Shown here in pieces: positions 33,039-39,886 of a DNA stretch of 64,000 bases. Both the position numbers and the translations under genes were made by a program. Origin of the DNA: Pseudolysinimonas_A sp947085045 (GTDB lineage: Bacteria > Actinomycetota > Actinomycetes > Actinomycetales > Microbacteriaceae); NCBI GenBank assembly GCA_947085045.1, contig CAMTUU010000001.1, positions 62,001 through 126,000 of the forward strand, given 5' to 3'. Every line of letters begins with the position of its first letter. The stretch's first letter is position 1. The notes beneath the pieces were generated by a model. The model did no database searches and was not told the origin of the DNA. It saw only the letters and a program-made list of their open reading frames with translations.

Positions 33039-34295
33039 GTGAGAATCGTCGCCCTCGGGGACGTCGGCGTCGTCGACGGCATGATGCACATCGGCGACGA
33101 GGCGATGTTCGAAGCCCTCGTCGACGAACTCCGGCTCCGCGGCGTGACGTCGATCACAGCGCTCAGCGCAGCACCCGTCGAGACGGCCGCGAGATACGGC
33201 GTCGAGGCCGTCTCCCGGCTCGGCTTCCCCGGCGATCGGGATGCTGGCGCCGCACGGTTCGCGGCGGTCCTCGAGTGCGCCGCGGGGCGACGGGCGCTGC
33301 CCGGTGACGACCCGGTCTGGGCGGTGATCGACGCGGTCGCGGCGTCGGATGGCGCGGTGATCGCGGGCGGCGGCAATCTGGCCTCCACCTGGCCGTCGCA
33401 CGTCTTCGAGCGCGCCGCCCTCGCGGCGATCGCGACGGCGGCGGACCGGCCCCTCGTGGTCAGCGGCCAGACCCTCGGCCCGAGCCTCGCCCCCGGTGAC
33501 CGCGAGCTCGTGCGCGGACTCCTCGCCGGGGCGCGGCGCGTCGGGCTGCGCGAAGCCGACTCCGTGCGGCTCGCCGCAGACCTCGGCGCCCCGGGCTCCG
33601 CGACCCTCGACGACGCGTCGTTCCTCGGATTCGACGAGCCCGCCGACGCCACCGACCCGTTCCTCCTCGTGAGCCTCTCGACCCACCTCGGCGGGCGGCC
33701 GCGCGACGCGGTCGTCACCGGGCTCGCCGCGGCGCTCGACGCGCTGCACGACGACACCGGGATGCCGATCCGCTTCCATGCCCACTTCGGCTCGCTCGAA
33801 CCGAGGGTGGTGCGCGGCGACGCGGTGCTGCACGACGAGGTGCGAGCGGCGCTGCGCAGCGACTCGGAGGTCGTGCCGACCGGCGATCCGCGGGGTGCCG
33901 CTCGGCTCGCGCGCTCCGCCGGGATGCTCGTCACCGGGCGCTATCACCCGGCGGTGTTCGCGGCCCCGGGCGGGGTGCCGATCGCCGCCCTGGTCGTCGA
34001 CGCCTACACCGACGTGAAGCTGCGCGGCGTGCTCGCGCACTGGGAGCAGTCCGGGCTCATCGACCTCGACACGGTGGCGCGCGGCGACGCCACCGGTCCG
34101 CTCCTGACGATCGTCGCCCGCAGCGACGACATCCGTCGAGCGACCGCCGCCGCCGTTCCGGAGCGACGTGCGCAGGCTTCGGCATGGTGGGACTGCGTCG
34201 CCGCCGATCTCGGCGAGAGACCCGACAGCGTGCGAGAACGGTCGTCGTCGCCAACGGCAAGCGTTGACGGCACTGGGTGGAGATGGGGGAAATGA
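33039..34295 (+). CDS. Polysaccharide pyruvyl transferase-family protein
   Basis: CsaB/WcaK-like protein of 418 aa. The N-terminus is VRIVALGDVGVVDGMMHIGD followed by EAMFEALVDEL. Then come AVIAGGGNLASTWPSHVFER, VVSGQTLGPSLAP and the late GMLVTGRYHPAVFAAPGGVP, all hallmarks of the family, which transfers pyruvate from PEP to cell-wall sugars. GTG at 33039 has AAGGAG upstream. It is divergent from the glycosyltransferases. Its last 24 codons lie inside the tmRNA-derived repeat at 34223, so the tail was probably set by the integration site. Confidence 0.8.
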   Translation: MRIVALGDVGVVDGMMHIGDEAMFEALVDELRLRGVTSITALSAAPVETAARYGVEAVSRLGFPGDRDAGAARFAAVLECAAGRRALPGDDPVWAVIDAVAASDGAVIAGGGNLASTWPSHVFERAALAAIATAADRPLVVSGQTLGPSLAPGDRELVRGLLAGARRVGLREADSVRLAADLGAPGSATLDDASFLGFDEPADATDPFLLVSLSTHLGGRPRDAVVTGLAAALDALHDDTGMPIRFHAHFGSLEPRVVRGDAVLHDEVRAALRSDSEVVPTGDPRGAARLARSAGMLVTGRYHPAVFAAPGGVPIAALVVDAYTDVKLRGVLAHWEQSGLIDLDTVARGDATGPLLTIVARSDDIRRATAAAVPERRAQASAWWDCVAADLGERPDSVRERSSSPTASVDGTGWRWGK

Positions 34296-34304
34296 ACACC
34301 CGTC
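34223..34304. repeat. Direct repeat A: decayed tmRNA 3'-end copy (attachment-site remnant)
   Basis: 82 bp matching repeat B (36171-36253) with about five substitutions and one 1-bp indel. It carries the tmRNA acceptor-stem segment GGTGGAGATG and T-arm in the same orientation as the real gene, plus about 50 bp of downstream DNA. The T-arm pairing is damaged here (GAACACCC instead of GAACCCCC), so this is the non-functional, displaced copy. Confidence 0.85.
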
Positions 34305-34332
34305 TCTCGCCGGGGCGCCTCTGACCGGAGCG

Positions 34333-35637
34333 TCAGCTGAACGGACCGTCGAGGCGAAGAGCTTCGGCCGCCTGGCGGGCGCGGATCGGCATCCACTCGA
34401 CCAGCCGCGCGACGACATCCGTCTGCAGGTGAGATGGCACACGTGACGCAACATCGGCGACGGTCTGCGGAAGTGCCGCCAGGTAGGTCGCCGTCAGCGC
34501 CAGAAGGTCGTCGGAAGAAAGTCCGCATCGAGCAGCGATCCGCTCGAACTCAAACCGCCCGACATCGCCGACGACATTCGTGGCACCGTACCTTGCGGCG
34601 AGTTGCCGGCTCGCCGCTCGGTCGAGGAGCGAAGGGACGTCGAGGTCGCGAGTTGCGCCGAGATAGGGGATCAGCGACGACATGTCGTAGATCGGAGTAA
34701 GCACTGCGGTCCCAGAGCCGAGGAACAGCGAATAGTTCTTGGCATGCGCGTCCGTCGAGATCACGATCCACGCGAAGACCAGCGCGACGGCATAGCGCAC
34801 GCGCGAATGCGGATCAGCGTGCTCGGTCAAGAGAGACGCGACGGTATCGATTCCGGGGCCGCCATCGGACTCGTACTTACGAAGCCGCGGTAGACCGAGG
34901 GCTTGGAGGAGATCCTCCTGGTGAATGCGGATGAGCCGCCCCTCGTCGACACGTCGATCGAACCGCTTGACGACGAGCGAGTGCTCGCCCGCGTGGTCGA
35001 AGAGCTCGACCTGCGCGGTCGGGATTCCGAGCATGTGGGCCGTGCGCATCACGACGAACTCGACGAGTTCCCCGTCCGCGTAGCCCTTCACTTGCGGTTT
35101 GAAGAGGTGTGTCGAGGGCTCGGCTCCGGTCGTCTCTGCCCACCCACGGGAATCCCGAGCCAGCGAGAACTTCCGCTGAGCTCCGCCAAGAGAGAATTGT
35201 CCGGAGGCGGGGACCGCGTCGCCATGCCACGCGGTCTCGTCGCTTCGGAGCAGGCGGATGCGAGCGGCGACCTCATCGTCGGAGACGGCCGACCGGCTGG
35301 TGCGGCTCGGCGCCTGCGGGGCTCGAAACGTGGCGGCCCCCGCGACGTCTTCCCCGTACTCCGCGAGCAGCCCGAACGGCTCCGCGGTCTCAAGGCCCAC
35401 ATCGGTCGCCCATCGCTGACGTACTTCCGGATTGTCCGGGAGGAGGTTGTCGACGAAATGTGCAACGGCGCGGCCCCGATGTTGCCGGCGCGTGAGGGGA
35501 AGCGACAAGGAAAGCGGGACCGCCTCGTCGGCGGCTGTCCACGAGTTCTCGTAGACGAGTTCGTAGTCCTCCACCCCGTGGCGGATGAGCTCACCGATCG
35601 TCGCTCCGTAGAGTTCGACCCTCAGCCGATCAGACAT
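34333..35637 (-). CDS. hipA: HipA-family serine/threonine kinase toxin
   Basis: 434 aa. In E. coli, HipA phosphorylates glutamyl-tRNA synthetase and causes persistence. The N-subdomain motif VDNLLPDNPEVRQRWA is present. Ser149 sits in FSLGGAQRKFSL (autophosphorylation/P-loop region), Lys180 in HLFKPQ, then IHQEDLLQALG. The catalytic loop is STDAHAKN (Asp296, Asn301), and metal-binding Asp318 is in TPIYDMSS. The catalytic set is intact, so it should be active. It overlaps hipB by 8 nt and lies within the ssrA repeats. The target kinase substrate in this host is unknown. Confidence 0.9.
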   Translation of the reverse strand: MSDRLRVELYGATIGELIRHGVEDYELVYENSWTAADEAVPLSLSLPLTRRQHRGRAVAHFVDNLLPDNPEVRQRWATDVGLETAEPFGLLAEYGEDVAGAATFRAPQAPSRTSRSAVSDDEVAARIRLLRSDETAWHGDAVPASGQFSLGGAQRKFSLARDSRGWAETTGAEPSTHLFKPQVKGYADGELVEFVVMRTAHMLGIPTAQVELFDHAGEHSLVVKRFDRRVDEGRLIRIHQEDLLQALGLPRLRKYESDGGPGIDTVASLLTEHADPHSRVRYAVALVFAWIVISTDAHAKNYSLFLGSGTAVLTPIYDMSSLIPYLGATRDLDVPSLLDRAASRQLAARYGATNVVGDVGRFEFERIAARCGLSSDDLLALTATYLAALPQTVADVASRVPSHLQTDVVARLVEWMPIRARQAAEALRLDGPFS

Positions 35638-36043
35638 CGTCCGGCGTCTCAGAACGAGTTGATCCGTCGCGAATCGCGTGTCGTTCCCGAAAGTTGTCGA
35701 CGACGGCGGACGCGTCCATCTCCGCGCGTGCGAGCCGCGCGGAGATCGACGTCCAGTCGATCCCGGACAGATCGATCCGAGGCACGTCGATACGAGGAAT
35801 CCGGACCGTCGATGAGGCCCGCGCGGCTGCTTGCTCAGGCGTCTCGGAACGCAGTTCGATCGAGAGAGCGCGCAAGACAGTCAGCACTTTGGCCAGTGAC
35901 AGGTCATCCGCCCCGCGTTCGAATCTCACGACCCACTGGCGCGTCACACCGGCACGCTCAGCCAGTTGAGCTTGCGAGAGCTTGAGCTGGCGGCGACGAT
36001 CGCGCGCGATCGCACCGAAGTCGCTCGTCGTCCGCAGTCTCAT
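35630..36043 (-). CDS. hipB: HipB-like antitoxin/HTH repressor
   Basis: 137 aa. An N-terminal Xre-type helix-turn-helix (LSQAQLAERAGVTRQWVVRF, then DLSLAKVLTVLRAL, residues about 20-66) is followed by a long tail containing a short repeated unit (IPRID, VPRID, LSGIDW) that is unusual for HipB and may be the toxin-binding segment. It precedes and overlaps hipA, giving the usual antitoxin-first order, and probably autorepresses at the GTTACAT/ATGTAAC pair upstream. Confidence 0.85.
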   Translation of the reverse strand: MRLRTTSDFGAIARDRRRQLKLSQAQLAERAGVTRQWVVRFERGADDLSLAKVLTVLRALSIELRSETPEQAAARASSTVRIPRIDVPRIDLSGIDWTSISARLARAEMDASAVVDNFRERHAIRDGSTRSETPDDV

Positions 36044-36062
36044 CGTCGCCCCTCGAATGTCA

Positions 36063-36118
36063 GTTATACGTTACATTCTGGAAATGACACGCACAAGTGA
36101 CTAAACAGGATATGTAAC
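36063..36118 (-). promoter_or_regulatory. hipBA promoter/operator region
   Basis: The region is distinctly A+T-richer than its surroundings. On the minus strand TATAAC (36068 to 36063) is a plausible -10 element 20 bp before hipB. An inverted pair GTTACAT (36070-36076) and ATGTAAC (36112-36118) flanks it, as expected for HipB dimer sites bridging the promoter. No good -35 was found. Confidence 0.5.
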
Positions 36119-36170
36119 ACTGAAGTGACATCGACTGCGGACGAGCGAACTCGACACCGCTCGATCGACT

Positions 36171-36253
36171 CGACAGCGTGCGACAACGGTCGTTGCCGCC
36201 AACGGCAAGCGTCGACGGCACTGGGTGGAGATGGGGGGAAATGAACCCCCGTC
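36171..36253. repeat. Direct repeat B: functional tmRNA 3' end and flank
   Basis: 83-bp partner of repeat A at 34223. It covers the tmRNA acceptor stem and T-arm (36223-36253) and 52 bp beyond the 3' end. A small hairpin TTGCCG-CCAA-CGGCAA at 36193-36208, a possible tmRNA terminator, is intact here but damaged in copy A. Confidence 0.85.
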
Positions 36254-36592
36254 CATCGCTGAGGACCTGCGCCTTCTCCGGGCGCAGCTCGTGAGAACGT
36301 TCTACTCGGCTCCGACCTTTGCCACGAGCATCTAGGTCGACGAGCCCAGTCTCAGTGAAAGTCCCGCGAACCCCTGAGACACAGGTTCGCGGCAAGTCCC
36401 CTAGATGACGCCAGGACCCGGGACGGAGACGCACCCGGGCTGACGGACTCGGTCTACGCCTTAGGCGGCGAGAGCGAAGTCGGTGCGCTTAGCATTGGCA
36501 CCTGTTGTTTGAGGAGATCGTTTACGAGATAACCCCTCATCCTCGGCCCGCTTCTCGCAGCTTCACAGACGATGTCGAAACCGATCATCCCC
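36223..36592 (-). ncRNA. ssrA: Transfer-messenger RNA (tmRNA, SsrA)
   Basis: One-piece tmRNA of about 370 nt that rescues stalled ribosomes with SmpB. On the minus strand the 5' end GGGGATG pairs with the 3' acceptor strand CATCTCC, followed by the discriminator A. The encoded trailer reads CCC rather than CCA, so the terminal A would be added. The tag frame at 36463-36501 encodes ANAKRTDFALAA then TAA, with the hydrophobic ALAA degradation signal. The T-arm GGGGGTTCATTTCCCCC is perfect. smpB lies 3.3 kb away on the same strand. Confidence 0.95.
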
Positions 36593-36620
36593 ATGGAGTC
36601 CTTCCGTGGAGGAAGGCGCC

Positions 36621-36637
36621 GTTGTCGCACGCTGTGG
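36621..36637. repeat. 17-bp inverted-repeat arm flanking the tmRNA gene
   Basis: CCGTTGTCGCACGCTGT at 36621-36637 is the exact reverse complement of 36173-36189, just past the tmRNA 3' end inside repeat B; the match extends to 22 bp with one mismatch. It lies about 29 bp upstream of the tmRNA 5' end, in promoter position. Confidence 0.75.
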
Positions 36638-36695
36638 AGTTGTGAATCCGGCTTCGGAGAACCGAGGCCAGCCCTTGAGTCTACGCCCGAGGACG

Positions 36696-36732
36696 CGATC
36701 GCGGTGCGGGAATTTGCTCCGCACCGCGATCG
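36696..36732 (-). terminator. Terminator hairpin after the rhodopsin gene
   Basis: CGATCGCGGTGCGG and CCGCACCGCGATCG form a perfect 14-bp stem with a 9-nt loop, starting 16 bp past the rhodopsin stop on the minus strand. It separates the rhodopsin transcript from the tmRNA promoter. Confidence 0.8.
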
Positions 36733-36748
36733 GCCCGGCAGGAGGAGG

Positions 36749-37588
36749 TCAGATCTCCTTGCGCGAGGTCGGCGCTTCTCCGGCCGGCACTTCGTCGACC
36801 GTCGTCTCTGCGGCGGCGAAAGCCGCATCGTCGGCGAGCGACTTCTTGCGCGCGACGCTGAAGATGATCAGACCGTAGACGGCTTTCGCGAGGATGTCGG
36901 CGATCGAGTAGCCGATCTGCTTGCCGACCCAGGCGTCCGCGCCGCCGATGTTGAGCAGCGGGAGGAGGTACGCGATCGGGTAGACACCCCAGCTGAGCAG
37001 CAGCAGCCAGCGCAGGCGCGACAGCGTCCCGCGCACGGCCAGCGGCTGTCGCTGCAGCGATTTACCGAGCTGGCCGAAGAGCACGAACAGGATGTAGAGG
37101 AACGGAATCGTCGAGATCGCCCCGAAGATCCCGCGGATGAGGTTGTCGTCGCTGATCTCACCCGGATAGCCGAGCGCGATCATGAGGGCCGCGGCTGGCA
37201 CGAGACGCACGAGCAGCTTGGTCTCGACCGCCTTCGTGAGCGCGAGCACCGCAACCAGTTCGACGAGCAGCAGCGGCACGGTCAGGAACCAGTCGACGTA
37301 CCGGTATCCCTCGTTGAAGCCCTCGCCGACGGCGAGCGTGTAGGAGCCGGTGCCGCCGACCGAGTCGGTGACGTAGGCGCCCTTGAACGAGTCGAAGATG
37401 CGGAAGTAGTGGTACGCCGCGATGCCACAGACGATGATCGCGACCGTGATCGCCTGCCGGTAGCGCGGCAGGATGCGCGGAAGCGCGATGAGCAGGAACA
37501 GCGCGGTGAACAGCTGTGCCGCGATGACCAGTGAGAGGAAGTTGTAGACGGTATTGAACTGTCCAGCGGACAGGATGTCGGGTATCAC
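36749..37588 (-). CDS. Actinorhodopsin-like light-driven proton pump
   Basis: Seven-helix type-1 rhodopsin of 279 aa. Helix C reads RYVDWFLTVPLLLVE, giving the outward H+ pump triad Asp99 (acceptor), Thr103 and Glu110 (donor), i.e. DTE. His60 in AAYHYFRIF matches the proteorhodopsin histidine that pairs with the acceptor. Helix G IADILAKAVYGLI carries Asp231 and the retinal Schiff-base Lys235. The residue equivalent to proteorhodopsin position 105 is Leu107, predicting green absorption. No retinal or carotenoid gene is in the window. A MarR gene is divergent, with a short A+T-rich gap. Confidence 0.93.
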   Translation of the reverse strand: MIPDILSAGQFNTVYNFLSLVIAAQLFTALFLLIALPRILPRYRQAITVAIIVCGIAAYHYFRIFDSFKGAYVTDSVGGTGSYTLAVGEGFNEGYRYVDWFLTVPLLLVELVAVLALTKAVETKLLVRLVPAAALMIALGYPGEISDDNLIRGIFGAISTIPFLYILFVLFGQLGKSLQRQPLAVRGTLSRLRWLLLLSWGVYPIAYLLPLLNIGGADAWVGKQIGYSIADILAKAVYGLIIFSVARKKSLADDAAFAAAETTVDEVPAGEAPTSRKEI

Positions 37589-37652
37589 GAGGTTCTCCGA
37601 AGTGGGTCGTTCCGGTCGCGAATCCGGGGGTTCCCGGACTCTCGCGAGTTAG

Positions 37653-37681
37653 CTTACTCATTAAGTTATTGACCTGGTAAG
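37653..37681. promoter_or_regulatory. A+T-rich divergent promoter/operator between rhodopsin and MarR genes
   Basis: A roughly 30-bp A+T-rich island within G+C-rich DNA is bounded by the inverted pair CTTAC and GTAAG and contains ATTAAGTTATTGACC. It is a plausible shared promoter and MarR operator; the boxes are too weak to assign. Confidence 0.4.
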
Positions 37682-37728
37682 ACACGCGTTGAGCGATTTC
37701 GAAGGCGCCATCGGTAAACTCACACGTC

Positions 37729-38199
37729 ATGGCCTCGACCGATCGTCCGTCCCACCGGCTCGACGGTTTCCCGGCCGCGGCGACCGAGTTCGTGAGCGCG
37801 CTCGAAGCGAACCGCCGCAAGATCGCCGAGGAAGCCGGGCTCACCCTCACCGAACTGCGCGCGCTGTTCCACGTCGGCCAGGTGGTGAGCATCACGCCAA
37901 AGAACCTCGCGACCTATCTCGGCCTGACGACCGGAGCCGTCACGGCGATCGCCCGGTCGCTGATCGGCGCCGATCTCCTCGAGCGGGTCGACCACCCCGA
38001 CGACCGCCGCAGCCTCTACCTCGAACTCACCGAACACGGCCACGAGACGATGCGCACCATCCATCACGACTTCAACGCGATGGTCGCCGCCTCGACGGCG
38101 AGCCTGGATGCCGCGCAGCTCGATCAGTTCACGGTCGCCCTCCGCACCGTCGCTCGGGAGGTGCGCGAACGGGTGGGGGCGGCGAGAATCGAGCCATGA
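37729..38199 (+). CDS. MarR-family transcriptional regulator (divergent from rhodopsin)
   Basis: 156-aa MarR protein. HTH core LTLTELRALFHVGQVVSITP then NLATYLGLTTGAVTAIARSL, with wing DHPDDRRSLYLELTEHG. It starts 141 bp from the rhodopsin start in divergent orientation and overlaps the SIMPL gene by 4 nt. It could regulate the rhodopsin, the SIMPL gene and itself; no ligand is suggested by the sequence. Confidence 0.88.
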   Translation: MASTDRPSHRLDGFPAAATEFVSALEANRRKIAEEAGLTLTELRALFHVGQVVSITPKNLATYLGLTTGAVTAIARSLIGADLLERVDHPDDRRSLYLELTEHGHETMRTIHHDFNAMVAASTASLDAAQLDQFTVALRTVAREVRERVGAARIEP

Positions 38200-38888
38200 C
38201 CCTGAACAGCGCGGCCGACACGATCATCACGGTGCAGGGCACCGCCTCCGACTGGTTCGACGCGGAGCGCGCCACCGTGCAGGTGACGGTGCAGCACGAC
38301 GGCCCGAAGCGCGAGCCGGTGTTCGAGGCGACGACGAGAGTCGCCGCGCAGGTGACGACGGCGCTGAAGGAACTGGAGGCGTCGGGGGCGATCACCCGCT
38401 GGTCGAGCGACCGGGTGAGCGTGTGGTCGAACCGGCCGTGGAACAACGAGGGCAAGCAGCTCGCCCCCGTGTACTACGCGGCGCTGTCGGCATCCGCCCG
38501 CTTCCAGGATTTCGACGCGCTCAGCACCTTCGTCGAGACCTTCGCGACCGTCACCGGGGTGACGATCGCGTCGATCACCTGGGATCTCACCGAGGAGCGC
38601 CGGCTCGCGGTGACGAGCGACATCCAGACCCGGGCGGTGCAGGATGCCACCGTCAAGGCGACCACGTACGCCAGGGCCGCCGGACTCTCGACCGTGACCG
38701 CCGTGGCGGTCGCCGATCCGGGGATGCTCGGTGACTCCTCGTCGGGTGGGGGCGGTCCGATGCCGATGGCCCGCGGCGCCGGCAAGATGATGATGGCGAT
38801 GGACACGCAGGGCGGGTCGCAGCTGACCTTCACGCCCGACCGCATCGAGGTGTCGGCCGCCGTCGACGCGCGATACCGCGCGAGCTAG
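38196..38888 (+). CDS. SIMPL-domain (DUF541) protein
   Basis: 230 aa. One SIMPL/DUF541 domain: ITVQGTASDWFDAERATVQV near the start, then RWSSDRVSVWSNRPW, and the late KATTYARAAGLSTVTAVAVA. It is followed by a Gly/Met-rich loop (SSSGGGGPMPMARGAGKMMM) and a final strand LTFTPDRIEVSAAV. There is no signal peptide, so this copy is probably cytoplasmic. It is translationally coupled to the MarR gene (ATGA). Family function is poorly known; links to oxidative stress are reported for periplasmic members. Confidence 0.8.
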   Translation: MTLNSAADTIITVQGTASDWFDAERATVQVTVQHDGPKREPVFEATTRVAAQVTTALKELEASGAITRWSSDRVSVWSNRPWNNEGKQLAPVYYAALSASARFQDFDALSTFVETFATVTGVTIASITWDLTEERRLAVTSDIQTRAVQDATVKATTYARAAGLSTVTAVAVADPGMLGDSSSGGGGPMPMARGAGKMMMAMDTQGGSQLTFTPDRIEVSAAVDARYRAS

Positions 38889-38898
38889 GGTCGTCGGC

Positions 38899-39360
38899 TC
38901 AGCCGACGATCGCGGACAACGAGACGACGACGCCCACGAACGCGGCGGCGCCGCGGATCGCGAGCCCGAGCGGGACCTTGAGCGACGCGTTGGCGCCCGA
39001 GACGCCGAGCAGCAGGAGCGCGAACGCGAAGATCGCCGATGCGACCGTGATCAGCAGTCCGCGCGCGCCGATCTGCTCGGAGCGCTCGTAGGCGACCGCC
39101 GACGCTCGGTTGGCGCCGTAGGTCGGCGCCAGCTGGGTCGAGAAGAACGATTGCGCGGTCAACGGGTACGCCTCGTCGGTGGAGCCGCTCGCCACCCAGG
39201 CATCCCAGGAGTCGCCGAGTCCCGGTGAGCCGCCCTCGAGAACGGCTCGCGGGCGGTTGATGCCCGCGACACCGAACAGGAAGAGGGCGAGCGCCCGCCC
39301 GAAGACCGCCGACCGGCTGTTGAGCACCGAGGCCTCATCGCCCAGGTGCCGCGAGGTCAT
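38899..39360 (-). CDS. Small two- or three-helix membrane protein
   Basis: 153 aa, unrecognised family. Hydrophobic segments are AVFGRALALFLFGVAGI (about 18-34), GLLITVASAIFAFALLLLGV (about 98-117) and the C-terminal AIRGAAAFVGVVVSLSAIVG. A polar extracytoplasmic loop with LGDSWDAWVASGSTDEAYPL lies between the first two. ATG at 39360 was chosen because upstream in-frame sequence is antisense to the next gene. It abuts a broken gene on the other strand. No function is assigned. Confidence 0.6.
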   Translation of the reverse strand: MTSRHLGDEASVLNSRSAVFGRALALFLFGVAGINRPRAVLEGGSPGLGDSWDAWVASGSTDEAYPLTAQSFFSTQLAPTYGANRASAVAYERSEQIGARGLLITVASAIFAFALLLLGVSGANASLKVPLGLAIRGAAAFVGVVVSLSAIVG

Positions 39361-39883
39361 CCGGGGGGCCGTCGAGGCCCCCACTCGCCGCTGGTCCGCG
39401 CTCCCCCGCTGGGCGCGCATCGGCATCCTCGTCCTGGCCGCCGTGATCGTGGCGCTGATCGCGATCGTCGCCGTCCGCCTCGCCACCCGGGTGCCGCCGA
39501 TCCCCCTCGGTGTCACCCCGATCGACCTGCGACCCGGCTGATGACTCGCTGAGGACGCACTCGACCTCACGGAGCACACCATCGTCGCGTGCGGCACCGA
39601 GCACCCCCAGCGAGCCTTCGCACCCGCCCACGTGCAACTCGACGATTCCGTCTATGCGCTCGTCGGCGACCCGCTCGCGACCTTCGGCGATCAGGCGTGC
39701 CTGCGATTCCTCGAGTACCGCCTGTTCCTTCGAGAGGGACCCGAGACCGGCGACAACCAAGCGCGGGCGATCGCGATGCCCGACGCCGAGGCATATGCGG
39801 ACGGCGACACCGAGGGCCTGTGCGTGATCTCCAGCCGTGATGGCGAACCGATCCCGGGTGACCCCTATCGGCCGATGCCGTAG
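39356..39883 (+). pseudogene. Broken membrane-anchored Septum_form-like protein with tandem in-frame TGA codons
   Basis: One frame encodes a membrane anchor (IGILVLAAVIVALIAIVAVR) and PIPLGVTPIDLRPG. It then hits TGA TGA (39539-39544) and continues in the same frame with LAEDALDLTEHTIVACGTEH to 39883. Together the two parts look like a Septum_form-type domain (PG-D/T-C then VxCxxxH), with the stops sitting where the conserved DC would be. No normal start codon is found for the first part. A GTG at 39632 could start a short downstream peptide. Probably inactivated. Confidence 0.55.
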
Positions 39884-39886
39884 GCG

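Larger units (their letters stand above)
34223..36253. mobile_element. Putative ssrA-integrated hipBA cassette (about 1.95 kb)
   Basis: The interval between the two 82/83-bp repeats of the tmRNA 3' end contains only hipA, hipB and a short A+T-richer promoter region. Integration into the 3' end of ssrA, restoring the gene while leaving a displaced copy at the far side, is a classic tyrosine-recombinase pattern. No integrase or excisionase gene is present. The element is either a remnant of a larger island or a passively mobilised mini-cassette. Its G+C looks lower by eye than that of its surroundings. Confidence 0.7.

Noticed and set aside
34305..36170. An integrase or excisionase inside the ssrA-flanked cassette
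   Set aside because: Both strands were read; only hipA and hipB are coding, and no recombinase motif occurs.
39539..39544. Selenocysteine or read-through at TGA TGA
   Set aside because: Two adjacent TGA codons, no visible SECIS-like hairpin immediately after, and no start codon for the upstream half make simple decay more likely.
36749..39883. Carotenoid or retinal synthesis gene linked to the rhodopsin
   Set aside because: No crt- or blh-like protein is encoded anywhere in the neighbourhood or elsewhere in the window.
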